From the NCBI RefSeq assembly GCF_963973895.1, contig NZ_CAXBBF010000003.1: a stretch of DNA of 64,000 nt; one strand, given 5' to 3'. Below, one piece after another: positions 42,926-52,759 of the stretch. Both the position numbers and the translations under genes were made by a program. Under the pieces are notes generated by a model. It saw only the letters and a program-made list of their open reading frames with translations, searched no databases and was not told where the DNA came from. This DNA is from Porticoccus sp950063125 (lineage in GTDB: Bacteria > Pseudomonadota > Gammaproteobacteria > Pseudomonadales > Porticoccaceae). The stretch's first letter is position 1. Each line of letters starts with the position of its first letter.

Positions 42926-45028
42926 TTAATTCTTGGTGCGATAAACGCGCTGCACCTGTTTCAAGTTGCGAATTTTACGCATCACATTGGCCAGGTGAAT
43001 ACGCCCTTTGACGTCAATCACCAGATCCACGACGCTGGAGTGGGCATCTCTCTCCTTGATGCTGATTTGCTGAATAGTGGCTTCGCTTTCCGAAATACGT
43101 GCGGCGAGTGCGGCGATGATGCCCCGCTCGGAGGTCAACTCCACTTTGAACTCCACCGAAAAGTCTCCCTTGACCCTGGGGGACCAGTTCAGCGCCATGC
43201 ACTTTTCGACATTGGTGCGAATTTCATTGAGGTTTTTACAGGACTCACGGTGTACCACAAGGCCCCGGCCGGGGCTGAGATGGCCGAGAATCGGGTCGCC
43301 CGGAATCGGGTGACAGCAACGGGCATAACTGATGATGAGACCGTCGCTGGTGTCGATCATGATGGGTGATTCAAATTCCTCGGGGACGTAAGTTTTACGC
43401 ATTGAGGGTGGCGCCATCAGGTTGGCAACACCGTAGGCAAGGCGGTTGCCGAGACCAATCTGCTCCAGAACTTCTTCAAAATTGGCGGCACCGGTTTCAA
43501 CCAGCAGACGCTTGATCCAGGATTTCCGGATATTTTTATAGTTGCTGCCAAAAGTCTCCAGTGCCCGGTCGAGCAGTCGTTTGCCCAGATCCACGGATTC
43601 TTCGTGCTGTTGATGTTTCAGGAAGTGGCGGATGGCACTGCGGGCTTTGGCCGTCACGACAAAATTCAGCCAGGAGGGGTTGGGCTGTGCATCCTTGGCG
43701 TTGATGATGGCCACTTTGCAGCCACTTTGCAGCGGTTCGGAGAGGGAGGTTAGCTGTCCGTTAATTTTGCTGGCTACACAGGTGTTGCCCACATTGGTAT
43801 GAACCGCATAGGCGAAGTCGACCGGTGTCGCCCCCGAGGGCAATGAAATAATCTGGCCACCGGGTGTGAAGACATAGACCTCATCGGGGAACAGGTCGGC
43901 TTTGACGTGTTCGATAAATTCCAGGGAATTCCCAGCCTTTTGCTGGATTTCCAGCAGTCCCTGTACCCAGCGGCTGGTTCTGGGATTGCCTTCCTCGCGT
44001 GACTTATAAAGCCAGTGGGCGGCGATGCCGAAGTTGGCCATGGCATCCATGTCCCGGGTTCTGATCTGCACTTCAATAGGCACCCCGTGCATGCCGATCA
44101 GTACCGTGTGCAACGACTGGTAGCCGTTGACCTTGGGAATAGCCACGTAGTCTTTAAACTCACCGGGTACCGGTTTGAACAGGTTGTGGATGACGCCCAG
44201 CGTGCGATAACAGTCATCCACTGTCTCCACCACGATGCGAAAGGCAAACACGTCCATGATATCGCGAAAGGATTTTCGTTTGGTCTTCATCTTCTGGTAG
44301 ATACTCCAGAGATGTTTCTCCCGGCCCGTGACCTCGGCAGAGATCAGTTCCTTGCCGAGGCGAATTTCAATGCTGTCCTTGATTTCTTCAACGATGTGTT
44401 TGCGATTGCCGCGAGCCGATTTGAGAGCCGCCCGCAGACGCTGATGGCGCATCGGGTACATCGCCGCAAAGCCGAGATCCTCAAACTCCACACGAATATC
44501 GTTGATCCCCAGTCGCTGGGCAATGGGGGCGTAAATATCCAGTGTCTCTCTGGCGATCCGCCGCCGTTTGGCCGCGCTTAGCACCTTGAGGGTGCGCATG
44601 TTGTGGAGACGGTCAGCCAGTTTCACCAGCATAACCCGGATATCCCGGGCCATGGCCAGGGTCATTTTCTGAAAGTTTTCTGCCTGCTGCTCGGCTCGGG
44701 AGGCAAACTCAATTTCAGTGAGCTTGCTCACGCCGTCCACCAGCTCAGCGACGGTGGAACCAAAGTGCCCGGCGAGATCTTCTTTGCTGACGCCGGTGTC
44801 TTCAATGACATCGTGCAACATGGCCGCCATCAGGCTTTCTGCATCGAGGTGCATGTCTGCGAGAATATTGGCGACAGCGAGGGGGTGGCTGATGTAGGGC
44901 TCGCCGCTCTGTCGCAGCTGGCCTTCATGGCAGCCAGTCGCGAACTGATAGGCGTCGAGAATGTCCTGGACTTCTTGCTGTTCGAGGTAGGAGGAGAGCT
45001 TGTTACTCAGTGCATCAACGGCTTGCAA
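42926..45028 (-). CDS. spoT: Bifunctional (p)ppGpp synthetase/hydrolase SpoT
   Basis: Controls the stringent-response alarmone. It has 700 aa: HD hydrolase domain with MAAMLHDVIEDTGVSKEDLA (catalytic HD about 72-73), RelA/SpoT synthetase domain (about 230-345, with DVFAFRIVVETVDDCYRTLG), TGS (about 385-445, VYVFTPGGQIISLPSGATPV), helical and zinc-finger-like region, and C-terminal ACT (about 625-700). The HD residues needed for hydrolysis are intact. Same operon as rpoZ and ridA. Confidence 0.96.
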   Translation of the reverse strand: MQAVDALSNKLSSYLEQQEVQDILDAYQFATGCHEGQLRQSGEPYISHPLAVANILADMHLDAESLMAAMLHDVIEDTGVSKEDLAGHFGSTVAELVDGVSKLTEIEFASRAEQQAENFQKMTLAMARDIRVMLVKLADRLHNMRTLKVLSAAKRRRIARETLDIYAPIAQRLGINDIRVEFEDLGFAAMYPMRHQRLRAALKSARGNRKHIVEEIKDSIEIRLGKELISAEVTGREKHLWSIYQKMKTKRKSFRDIMDVFAFRIVVETVDDCYRTLGVIHNLFKPVPGEFKDYVAIPKVNGYQSLHTVLIGMHGVPIEVQIRTRDMDAMANFGIAAHWLYKSREEGNPRTSRWVQGLLEIQQKAGNSLEFIEHVKADLFPDEVYVFTPGGQIISLPSGATPVDFAYAVHTNVGNTCVASKINGQLTSLSEPLQSGCKVAIINAKDAQPNPSWLNFVVTAKARSAIRHFLKHQQHEESVDLGKRLLDRALETFGSNYKNIRKSWIKRLLVETGAANFEEVLEQIGLGNRLAYGVANLMAPPSMRKTYVPEEFESPIMIDTSDGLIISYARCCHPIPGDPILGHLSPGRGLVVHRESCKNLNEIRTNVEKCMALNWSPRVKGDFSVEFKVELTSERGIIAALAARISESEATIQQISIKERDAHSSVVDLVIDVKGRIHLANVMRKIRNLKQVQRVYRTKN

Positions 45029-45047
45029 GGCTTCCCCCGGTCACGGT

Positions 45048-45335
45048 TTACTCGGTTTCAGGGGCTACCGGTAGCTCGGGAGCTGAGGCATCTTCAAAGT
45101 CACCATATTCCAACAGCATTTCTTCGGGTTCTTCTTTCTGCTTGAGGATGCTTGCGTCGATGAAGCCCTCTTCAATTTCGCGCAATGCCATGACGGTGGG
45201 TTTGTCATTTTCCCAGGGCAGATGTGGTTGCTTGCCGCCGACGGCGAGTTGGCGCGCTCGCTTGGAGCTGACCATGACCAGTTCAAAGCGGTTCTCCACA
45301 TGATCAAGGCAATCTTCGACAGTGATACGGGCCAT
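45048..45335 (-). CDS. rpoZ: RNA polymerase omega subunit
   Basis: Small RNA polymerase subunit that aids assembly and binds ppGpp with beta-prime. It has 95 aa; the conserved N-terminus is ARITVEDCLDHVENRFELVM followed by SSKRARQLAVGG, ending in a variable acidic tail. ATG 45335 fits the family; the upstream in-frame extension is not conserved. It lies 19 bp before spoT and after gmk, the conserved gmk-rpoZ-spoT order. Confidence 0.95.
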   Translation of the reverse strand: MARITVEDCLDHVENRFELVMVSSKRARQLAVGGKQPHLPWENDKPTVMALREIEEGFIDASILKQKEEPEEMLLEYGDFEDASAPELPVAPETE

Positions 45336-45443
45336 ATTTGATTCCGTTTCTTTGTTTAAGTGGGGTGTTATTGATTGGCAATCTGTGTAGACAAAAAGCC
45401 GCGGCAATGCCACGGCGACTTTCAGTTTACAAAATTGCGGGTA

Positions 45444-46061
45444 TCAGGACAACAAATCCTTGAGTAAATCGCCGTTGCGTCGGCACTGGTAGTCCAATTT
45501 CAGTCGATGACTGATGATAATTGACCGGAGTTCTGTCAGGGCCGTATCGAAATGGTCGTTAATCACCAGGAAGTCCGCTTCCGTATAGTGGGACATTTCC
45601 AGTTGCGCCTCTGCCAGTCGTTGGCGAATGATGGCGGGCTCATCCTGTCCGCGACCGTTGAGACGTTGTTCGAGAATGGCCAGCGACGGCGGCAGGATGA
45701 AAATGCCAATGCAGTCCGGGATCAGCCGTCGGATTTGTGCAGCACCCTGCCAGTCAATTTCCAGGATAACGTCGAGCCCGTCGGCGAGAGTCTGCTCCAC
45801 CCAGCTGCGCGACGTGCCGTAATAGTTATTGAAGACCCTGGCATGCTCAAGGAACGCTTTTTCCCTGAGCATGGAGCTGAACGTTGCCTGATCGACAAAG
45901 TGATAGTTGATGCCATCCTGCTCGCCGGGTCGCATCGGCCGGGTGGTGTGGGAGATGGAAACACAAATGTCCTGACACTGCTGCAAAAGCGCATTTACCA
46001 GACTGGTTTTTCCGGCACCGGAAGGTGCTGATACCGTGTACAGAGTACCTGTGGTCGACAT
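45444..46061 (-). CDS. gmk: Guanylate kinase
   Basis: Phosphorylates GMP to GDP. It has 205 aa, as usual. P-loop APSGAGKTSLVNALL (about 12-26), SHTTRPMRPGEQDGINYHFV (GMP binding) and VILEIDWQGAAQIR are all family hallmarks. ATG 46061 matches the family start; 18 upstream in-frame residues are not conserved. The 201-bp gap to yicC upstream shows no clear element to my reading. Confidence 0.96.
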   Translation of the reverse strand: MSTTGTLYTVSAPSGAGKTSLVNALLQQCQDICVSISHTTRPMRPGEQDGINYHFVDQATFSSMLREKAFLEHARVFNNYYGTSRSWVEQTLADGLDVILEIDWQGAAQIRRLIPDCIGIFILPPSLAILEQRLNGRGQDEPAIIRQRLAEAQLEMSHYTEADFLVINDHFDTALTELRSIIISHRLKLDYQCRRNGDLLKDLLS

Positions 46062-46262
46062 TGATATCCGATGCTCCGCCAGTTTCTTGGTCGCTGCAGG
46101 TTGGTGACGCATCACCAGATTTGAAGGTTGCTACAATAACGTAATCGCGCATCGACTGCATCAGAGAGGCGGCGCTTTTATTGAATTATCGGCCGGTGTG
46201 TGGCCAGTATCACGGTAGCAGACCAGAAGAGCTGTACGGCATTCTATGCAGTGAGCCGCTGC

Positions 46263-47126
46263 TTATTCAATATTCTGGATCTGCTCGCGCATCTGTTCGA
46301 TCAGGACTTTCAGCTCTACCGCTGCGTTGGTGGTATCGGTGGCGATGGACTTTGAGGACAGGGTGTTAGCTTCGCGGTTGAGCTCCTGCATGAGAAAGTC
46401 CAGCCGCCGGCCAATCGGTTCCTGGCGTTGCAACACCCGGCGGATTTCACCCAGGTGGGTATCCAGCCGGTCCAGTTCTTCGTCCACGTCGGCCCGCTGG
46501 GCAATCAACACCAGCTCCTGTTCCAGTCGGTTCTGGTCCAGACCGGCGCTCACCTCCTGCAGTCGGTCAACCAGCTTCTGGCGCTGGGCGGCCAGCAGTT
46601 CCGGCAATCGCGATCGCACGGTAGCCAGTTGCACGGCAATCCCGTCCAGTCGCTGTTCGACCAGTTCGCCGAGTTTTTCACCTTCCCGGCGGCGGCCCTC
46701 CACCAGTTGATCCAGTGCTTCTTCAAACAACCGCAGCAGTGTGTTCTTGAGTTCCTCCCGGTCGATCTCGGGTTCGCTGAGCACCCCGGGCCAGCGCAAG
46801 ATGTCCAGCGGTGAGATTTTTGCCGGATCGGTCATCAGGCGGGCCAGTTGTTCGCTGGCGGCAATATATTGCTCTGCCAGTGGTTGATTGATGGCTACTT
46901 CACCGGATTGTTTGGCGATATTGAGTTGCAGGGTGCAGTCCACCTTGCCCCGTTGCAGGTGCTTGCGGGTCAGTTCGCGCAGCGTCGCTTCAAGATCCCT
47001 GACGGTTTCCGGCATTCTGAAACCGGTTTCCAGATAGCGGTGATTGACAGAGCGGATTTCCCAGGCGGCGGTGCCCCAGTGGCACTCGATACTGTGGCGG
47101 GCAAAGGCAGTCATGCTGCTGGGCAT
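46263..47126 (-). CDS. yicC: YicC family endoribonuclease
   Basis: YicC-like RNase, known to take part in sRNA turnover in E. coli. It has 287 aa, the same length as E. coli YicC. The conserved N-terminus SMTAFAR and SVNHRYLETGFRMPE, and the C-terminal metal-binding region RRLDFLMQELNREANTLSSKS with ELKVLIEQMREQIQNIE, are seen. It is divergent from rph with a 120-bp gap, as in many gammaproteobacteria. Confidence 0.94.
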   Translation of the reverse strand: MPSSMTAFARHSIECHWGTAAWEIRSVNHRYLETGFRMPETVRDLEATLRELTRKHLQRGKVDCTLQLNIAKQSGEVAINQPLAEQYIAASEQLARLMTDPAKISPLDILRWPGVLSEPEIDREELKNTLLRLFEEALDQLVEGRRREGEKLGELVEQRLDGIAVQLATVRSRLPELLAAQRQKLVDRLQEVSAGLDQNRLEQELVLIAQRADVDEELDRLDTHLGEIRRVLQRQEPIGRRLDFLMQELNREANTLSSKSIATDTTNAAVELKVLIEQMREQIQNIE

Positions 47127-47246
47127 GGGAATCTCCGGGAGAAGGGTGGAATTGACGTTCTATGGTAACACGGCGCCACATACGGCCGACAATTCGGTTA
47201 GAATGCCAGCCTCTTCCCGATTTCAAAAGACTACAGGAAATTTTTC

Positions 47247-47975
47247 ATGTCCCGACCCAGTGGCCGTCGTCCCGAGCAGCTCCGCGCTGTAAAACTCACC
47301 CGCAGTTACACCCGGCATGCAGAGGGATCTGTGTTGGTAGAGTTTGGTGAAACCAAAGTCATCTGCACCGCGAGTGTCGAGTCCTCTGTGCCACGTTTCC
47401 TGCGCGGCAAGGGACAGGGTTGGGTGACCGCTGAATACGGCATGCTTCCCCGTTCCACCGGTGAGCGTATGGCCCGCGAGGCATCAAGGGGGCGTCAGGG
47501 TGGCAGGACCCTTGAAATTCAGCGCCTGATTGGTCGCTCACTGCGGGCGGCCATGGATTTGAAGGCGCTGGGCGAGCATACCATTACGGTGGACTGTGAT
47601 GTGATCCAGGCCGACGGCGGCACCCGCACCGCCTCCATCACCGGTGCCTGTGTCGCGCTTGCCGATGCAGTTAACCACCTGCAGGAGCGCGGTAAAATCA
47701 AGACCAACCCCCTCACCAATATGGTGGCGTCGGTTTCGGTAGGCATTTATCAGGGGGTGCCGGTACTGGATCTTGATTACGCAGAAGACTCGATGGCTGA
47801 GACAGACATGAATGTAGTCATGAACAGCAGTGGTGGTTTTATCGAAATTCAGGGCACGGCTGAGGCGGCACCGTTTACCGAGGGAGAACTACAGGAAATG
47901 ATGGTGCTGGCCAAGCATGGTATTGCCGATTTGGTCAGGGTGCAGAAAATGGCGCTGGCAAACTCAGGCGGTTAA
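47247..47975 (+). CDS. rph: Ribonuclease PH
   Basis: Phosphate-dependent 3' exonuclease that trims tRNA precursors. It has 242 aa. MSRPSGRRPEQLR opens the protein, with GRQGGRTLEIQRLIGRSLRA and DCDVIQADGGTRTASITGA holding phosphate- and substrate-binding residues. The frame is intact to the end (unlike the E. coli K-12 allele). The end overlaps the convergent yggU by 4 nt. Confidence 0.96.
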   Translation: MSRPSGRRPEQLRAVKLTRSYTRHAEGSVLVEFGETKVICTASVESSVPRFLRGKGQGWVTAEYGMLPRSTGERMAREASRGRQGGRTLEIQRLIGRSLRAAMDLKALGEHTITVDCDVIQADGGTRTASITGACVALADAVNHLQERGKIKTNPLTNMVASVSVGIYQGVPVLDLDYAEDSMAETDMNVVMNSSGGFIEIQGTAEAAPFTEGELQEMMVLAKHGIADLVRVQKMALANSGG

Positions 47976-48271
47976 ATCTCTGGCGGCTCAATAGCTGCCT
48001 CGTCGGGCAGCCGGGTCGGGTTTTCAATCTGTAATGTCTTTTGTCTGCCGGTCTCCCCCCGCAGCAGGCTGACGGCGGATTTGGGCGTGCCGAACCAGCG
48101 GCTGACCAGTGCAATCAGATGCTGATTGGCCTTGCCATCCACCGGCGGTGAGGTAATACGGATCTTCAGGCGGTCTCCCTGCAGACCGACGATTTCATCT
48201 TTTGACGCGCGCGGCTGCAGTCGGCAGCGCAACAGCAGACAGCCCTCCTGCCACCGGTAGTGTTCTCCCAT
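47972..48271 (-). CDS. yggU: YggU/DUF167 family protein
   Basis: A 99-aa protein of the small DUF167 (YggU) family of unknown function. Conserved blocks are LRCRLQPRASKDEIVG and ITSPPVDGKANQHLIALVSRWFGTPKSAVSLLRGETGRQKTL. The start is ATG 48271, which shares one base with the yggT stop (TGATG), giving tight coupling. A longer frame upstream translates yggT out of frame and is not real. Confidence 0.9.
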   Translation of the reverse strand: MGEHYRWQEGCLLLRCRLQPRASKDEIVGLQGDRLKIRITSPPVDGKANQHLIALVSRWFGTPKSAVSLLRGETGRQKTLQIENPTRLPDEAAIEPPEI

Positions 48272-48858
48272 CAGATGCCGGGCACCAGGCCGGAGGGCAC
48301 CTGCAGTGACCTGGCGGCACCGTGGACAAAAATCTGCAGCATATTGATCACCAGAAACATGAAAATGGGCGACAGGTCCAGGCCGCCCAGCGGCGGGATA
48401 ATCCGCTGAAAGGGCGCCATAGCGGGACGAATCAACTGATTTAACAGCGTCAGCGCGGGGTGATTGCTCTGTGGTGCCACCCAGCTGACGATAATGACGA
48501 TCAACAGGCCGTAGAGATACAGATTCAGCACCAGATAAATGGCACCCACCGCACCCCAGGCCAGGGCCGACAGAATATTCATCATGCCCAGGCCGTTGAT
48601 CGAAGCGGTAAGCTGAATCACCAGCCATTGGCATAGCAGCGCCAGCACGATGGTGGCCAGATCAAAATGCCGGTAGGTGGGAAACAGCTTGCGCAGGGGT
48701 TTACTGGGCAAATGGGTGGCCTTCACCAGAAACTGGGAAATCGGATTGTAGAAGTCGGCATGGGAGAGCTGAAGGAGAAAGCGCAGCATCACCACCGCCA
48801 GGTAAAAGCTGCCAAGGGATTGAATCAAAAAAGTGCCGGCCTGGGTAAATGTACTCAT
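48271..48858 (-). CDS. yggT: YggT family membrane protein
   Basis: A 195-aa inner-membrane protein with two YGGT repeats of paired helices: AVVMLRFLLQLSHADFYNPISQFLVKATHLP and the second, LLIVIIVSWVAPQ with LNQLIRPAMAPFQRIIPPLGGLDLSPIFMF. Family function is linked to osmotic or membrane processes but is unsettled. Part of the proC-yggT-yggU operon. Confidence 0.92.
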   Translation of the reverse strand: MSTFTQAGTFLIQSLGSFYLAVVMLRFLLQLSHADFYNPISQFLVKATHLPSKPLRKLFPTYRHFDLATIVLALLCQWLVIQLTASINGLGMMNILSALAWGAVGAIYLVLNLYLYGLLIVIIVSWVAPQSNHPALTLLNQLIRPAMAPFQRIIPPLGGLDLSPIFMFLVINMLQIFVHGAARSLQVPSGLVPGI

Positions 48859-48880
48859 AGGTTGCCTTGTTGTGTGACGG

Positions 48881-49702
48881 TTAGTTTGCCAGTTCGTCGG
48901 CCATCTCTGCTGCGCGTTTCACGGCGCTATTCATCGCTTTGCGAAACAGTGTTTTCAGATCGCCGGCTTCGAAAGCCTGTATAGCGCGCTCCGTCGTGCC
49001 GCCGGGGGAGCTGACCCGCCGCCTCAATTCGGCGGCATCGACATCGCTGTTGATGGCCATTTTTGCCGCCCCAAGGGCAGTTTGCAAGGTGAGTTGCCGC
49101 GAAACTTCCGGTGACAGCCCGAGCTCTTCGCCGATTTCCTGCATGATTTCCATGATCAGAAAGTAGTAGGCGGGACCACTGCCTGAAACCGCGGTCACGG
49201 CATCAATCTCTGCCTCCGTCTGCAACCAGCAGGACGTCCCGACGGCATTGAGAATATCACTGGCGAGCTGTTTTTGTTGGTCGGACACCTGCCCGTTGGC
49301 AAACAGACCGGCGGCCCCTGTCTGAACCAGTGACGGCGTGTTGGGCATGCAGCGAACAATTGGCAGATCGGCACTCAGCCACTGCTCCAGTGACACCATG
49401 GATATTCCCGCTGCAATCGAAATAATTAGAGGTCGGTGATCCAGAGCGCCGGCGATCGTTTTGGTCACGGTTTGCATCACCTGTGGTTTTACGGCCAGCA
49501 GAATCACCTCGGCTTTAGCTGCAGCGGCCGTGTTGTCGGTTGAGGTTCGGACGCCGAAGGTGCTGGCCAACTGCTGGCGATTGGCCTCCAGTGGATCGGT
49601 GACGGTAATGGCGTCTGCCGGATAGCCCTTGGTGATGAGACCGCCAATCAGGCTGTTGGCCATATTGCCGCCACCGATAAAAGTCAGTGTGGGTTTGTTC
49701 AC
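48881..49702 (-). CDS. proC: Pyrroline-5-carboxylate reductase
   Basis: Last step of proline synthesis, using NAD(P)H. It has 273 aa: Rossmann motif FIGGGNMANSLIGGL at the N-terminus, LLAVKPQVM, and the dimer/active-site region AVSGSGPAYYFLIMEIM and RRRVSSPGGTTERAIQAFE. It lies between yggS (33 bp upstream) and yggT on the same strand, the conserved yggS-proC-yggT order. Confidence 0.96.
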   Translation of the reverse strand: MNKPTLTFIGGGNMANSLIGGLITKGYPADAITVTDPLEANRQQLASTFGVRTSTDNTAAAAKAEVILLAVKPQVMQTVTKTIAGALDHRPLIISIAAGISMVSLEQWLSADLPIVRCMPNTPSLVQTGAAGLFANGQVSDQQKQLASDILNAVGTSCWLQTEAEIDAVTAVSGSGPAYYFLIMEIMQEIGEELGLSPEVSRQLTLQTALGAAKMAINSDVDAAELRRRVSSPGGTTERAIQAFEAGDLKTLFRKAMNSAVKRAAEMADELAN

Positions 49703-49735
49703 AGGTGTTTCCTTAAAACTGGGGGTTGTAGGTGG

Positions 49736-50437
49736 TCATGCCGTGGTTTGTCGGGGCCCGAAAATAGCTGTCCCGATACGCACGATGGTGGAACCCTCGA
49801 GAATGGCTGCCTCAAGGTCATCCGACATGCCCATCGAGAGTGTATCCAATCTGGCCAGCCGGGTGGAGTGCCGAAGCGTGTTCAGTTGTGTTGCCAGGTG
49901 GGCAAAGGCCATTCGTTGGCGTTGCAAGTCGGGTTGACTGCGCGGGATACACATCAATCCGCGAAGGTTAAGATGAGGCAGCTCAATTACCTTGTCTGCC
50001 AGGGTCGGCAGCGCTGCCACCGCGATGCCGGACTTGCTTGCTTCGCTGTCGATATTCACCTGCAGGCAGGCATTCAGAGGCGCCCGGGTCGCGGGGCGCT
50101 GGGTACTGAGACGTTCTGCCACACGGTAACGGTCAATACTGTGCACCCAATCAAATTGTTCGGCTACTTTTCGGGTTTTATTGGACTGTAGTGGGCCGAT
50201 GAAATGCCAGCAGATATCGGTCAGGTCCGCCAGTGCCTGCTGCTTCTCGAGCGCTTCCTGGAGATAGTTTTCGCCGAAGTGGCGCTGACCCAGTTCATAG
50301 GCTGTGCGGATTGCGGTAGCCGGTTGCCCCTTGCTGACCGCAAGCAGTTGAATTTTATCTGCATCGCGGCCTGCCCGGTCAGCGATTTGTTGAATCTGTC
50401 GGTGAACTCGGTTGAGATTGTCAGCTATATTATGCAT
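49736..50437 (-). CDS. yggS: PLP homeostasis protein YggS
   Basis: Single-domain PLP-binding protein (PLPBP) that keeps vitamin B6 pools balanced. It has 233 aa. The PLP lysine is K36 in LLAVSKGQPA; WHFIGPLQSNK and LSMGMSDDLEAAILEGSTIVRIG are family motifs. ATG 50437 is chosen to match the family; a GTG at 50461 would add eight residues. Divergent from pilT with a 71-bp gap. Confidence 0.94.
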   Translation of the reverse strand: MHNIADNLNRVHRQIQQIADRAGRDADKIQLLAVSKGQPATAIRTAYELGQRHFGENYLQEALEKQQALADLTDICWHFIGPLQSNKTRKVAEQFDWVHSIDRYRVAERLSTQRPATRAPLNACLQVNIDSEASKSGIAVAALPTLADKVIELPHLNLRGLMCIPRSQPDLQRQRMAFAHLATQLNTLRHSTRLARLDTLSMGMSDDLEAAILEGSTIVRIGTAIFGPRQTTA

Positions 50438-50508
50438 ATACTTGTCATTGGCCGGCAGCACGGCTTTTAGTAGAGCAGTAGATTAACCCAGAATAACAGG
50501 ATTAACGC

Positions 50509-51543
50509 ATGGATATTACGGAACTGCTGGCTTTTAGCGTAAAACAGGGTTCGTCAGATTTGCACCTTTCAGGTGGTCTGCCCCCGATGATCAGGATCGA
50601 TGGTGATATGCGGCGGGTAAATCTCCCGCCCATGCAGCACAAGGAAGTCCACCAGTTAATCTACGACATCATGAACGACAAACAGCGTCGCGATTATGAA
50701 GAATTTCTGGAGACGGATTTCTCGTTCGAGGTGCCTGGTGTGGCCCGCTTTCGGGTCAATGCGTTTAACCAGAACAGGGGTGCTGCGGGGGTATTTCGTA
50801 CCATTCCCTCCCGGGTTCTGACGCTGGAGGATCTGGGCCTGGGACAGGTGTTCCGCAATCTCTCCATGCTGCCGCGGGGACTGGTCTTGGTTACGGGGCC
50901 GACGGGCTCGGGCAAGTCCACAACGCTGGCTGCAATGATGGATTACGTCAACGAGAACCGCTATCAGCACATTCTCACCATTGAAGACCCCATCGAATTT
51001 GTTCACGAAAGTAAAAAGTGCCTGGTTAACCAACGGGAAGTCCACCGCGATACCCACGGCTTCAGCGAGGCACTACGGTCCGCTCTACGGGAAGATCCCG
51101 ATATTATTCTGGTGGGTGAGATGCGTGATCTGGAGACGATCCGGCTGGCGCTGACGGCGGCGGAAACCGGTCACCTGGTGTTTGGCACACTCCATACCAC
51201 CTCTGCAGCAAAAACCATCGACCGTATTGTGGATGTGTTTCCGGCGGCTGAAAAATCCATGGTGCGGGCCATGCTGTCCGAGTCACTGCAGGCGGTAATT
51301 TCACAAACGCTGATGAAGAAGATTGGCGGCGGCCGTATCGCTTCCCACGAAATCATGATTGGCACACCGGCAATTCGCAATCTGATTCGCGAGGAAAAAA
51401 TTGCCCAGATGTACTCCGCCATACAGACAGGAGCATCACACGGCATGCAAACCATGGATCAGAATCTGCACAGGCTGGTAGCCCAGAAAGTAATCACCCG
51501 CGAGACAGCCCGCGAAAAAGCCAAAATACCGGATGAGTTCTAG
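50509..51543 (+). CDS. pilT: Type IV pilus retraction ATPase PilT
   Basis: Hexameric ATPase that depolymerises type IV pili to give twitching motility. It has 344 aa: Walker A GPTGSGKSTT (130-139), Asp box and His box (EDPIEFVHESK, LRSALREDPDIILVGEMRD, AAETGHLVFGTLHTTSA), and the C-terminal AIRNLIREEK motif needed for retraction. It is followed 67 bp later by pilU. Confidence 0.97.
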   Translation: MDITELLAFSVKQGSSDLHLSGGLPPMIRIDGDMRRVNLPPMQHKEVHQLIYDIMNDKQRRDYEEFLETDFSFEVPGVARFRVNAFNQNRGAAGVFRTIPSRVLTLEDLGLGQVFRNLSMLPRGLVLVTGPTGSGKSTTLAAMMDYVNENRYQHILTIEDPIEFVHESKKCLVNQREVHRDTHGFSEALRSALREDPDIILVGEMRDLETIRLALTAAETGHLVFGTLHTTSAAKTIDRIVDVFPAAEKSMVRAMLSESLQAVISQTLMKKIGGGRIASHEIMIGTPAIRNLIREEKIAQMYSAIQTGASHGMQTMDQNLHRLVAQKVITRETAREKAKIPDEF

Positions 51544-51610
51544 TTTGATTTGCCGGTGTTAACTGCCTGCGCTGTTTGGAAAAGACAGCATTTGAGTTGC
51601 GGAGAATGTA

Positions 51611-52753
51611 ATGGACTTTGATGTACTACTTAAGTTGATGGTGGAAAAAGGGGCTTCAGACCTGTTTATTACTGCCGCTGTGGCTCCCAGTATCAAAATT
51701 AACGGCACCATTGTGCCGGTGGGTAAAACGCCACTGTCGCCAGAGCAGGCTCATCAAGTGGTTGAAAGCATCATGGATGAAAAGCAGCGGCTTGAGTTTC
51801 GTGAAAAGAAAGAACTGAATTTTGCCATTGGCCGCCAAGGGGTGGGTCGTTTCAGGGTTAGTGCCTTTTTCCAGCGCAACGAAGCGGGCATGGTGCTCCG
51901 TCGGATTGAAACTATTATCCCCACAGTGGAAGAGCTTTTATTGCCACCGATTTTGAATGATCTGGTGATGACCAAGCGCGGTATCATTATCTTTGTGGGT
52001 GCTACCGGTACCGGTAAGTCCACTTCCCTGGCGGCAATGGTTGGCCATCGCAATCGCAATAGCCGTGGTCATATTATTACCGTTGAGGATCCTATCGAGT
52101 TTGTACACCGCCATGAAAGCTGCATTGTTACCCAGCGGGAAGTTGGCATCGATACGGAGTCTTTTGAGGTTGCTTTGCGCAATACCCTTCGCCAGGCACC
52201 GGATGTGATTCTGATCGGCGAGATCCGTACCCGTGAGACGATGGAGCATGCGATTACCTTTGCCGAAACCGGCCACCTGGTACTGGCCACTCTGCACGCC
52301 AACAATGCCAACCAGGCGCTGGACAGAATCCTGCACTTTTTTCCTGCTGAGCGTCACGGCCAGTTATGGATGGATTTGTCGCTCAATATGCGGGCCCTGA
52401 TTGCCCAGCAACTGATCCCTCTGGCCGATGGTAGTGGCCGCCGCGCCGCCATTGAAATCCTGATTAACACACCGTTGGTGGGTGATCTGATCCGCAAGGG
52501 TGAGGTTCACAAGCTGAAAGAGTTGATGACGCGCTCCACTGAACAGGGAATGCAGACCTTTGATCAGGCCCTTTATGCCCTCTATGACGAAGGTTTGATC
52601 ACCTACGAGGACGCCATGACCTACGCTGATTCGAAGAATGATCTGCGCCTGCTGATCAAACTCCAGTCAGAAACCGATGCCAGTTACCTGTCCAATGCTG
52701 CCGACGAGTTGCAGGTAGAGGAAGACAGCAATGACCACATCAATCGTTTCTGA
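51611..52753 (+). CDS. pilU: Type IV pilus ATPase PilU
   Basis: PilT paralogue that assists retraction. It has 380 aa, the expected length, with Walker A GATGTGKSTS (130-139), VEDPIEFVHRHESCIVTQRE, LRQAPDVILIGEIRTRETM and a longer C-terminal tail (about 345-380, acidic end EEDSNDHINRF). GGAGAATGTA sits before the ATG. pilT-pilU order is conserved; it is convergent with ruvX. Confidence 0.96.
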   Translation: MDFDVLLKLMVEKGASDLFITAAVAPSIKINGTIVPVGKTPLSPEQAHQVVESIMDEKQRLEFREKKELNFAIGRQGVGRFRVSAFFQRNEAGMVLRRIETIIPTVEELLLPPILNDLVMTKRGIIIFVGATGTGKSTSLAAMVGHRNRNSRGHIITVEDPIEFVHRHESCIVTQREVGIDTESFEVALRNTLRQAPDVILIGEIRTRETMEHAITFAETGHLVLATLHANNANQALDRILHFFPAERHGQLWMDLSLNMRALIAQQLIPLADGSGRRAAIEILINTPLVGDLIRKGEVHKLKELMTRSTEQGMQTFDQALYALYDEGLITYEDAMTYADSKNDLRLLIKLQSETDASYLSNAADELQVEEDSNDHINRF

Positions 52754-52759
52754 CCCGCA

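Noticed and set aside
48272..48634. Long upstream extension of yggU
   Set aside because: Out-of-frame reading of yggT; YggU proteins are about 100 aa and the ATG at 48271 couples to the yggT stop.
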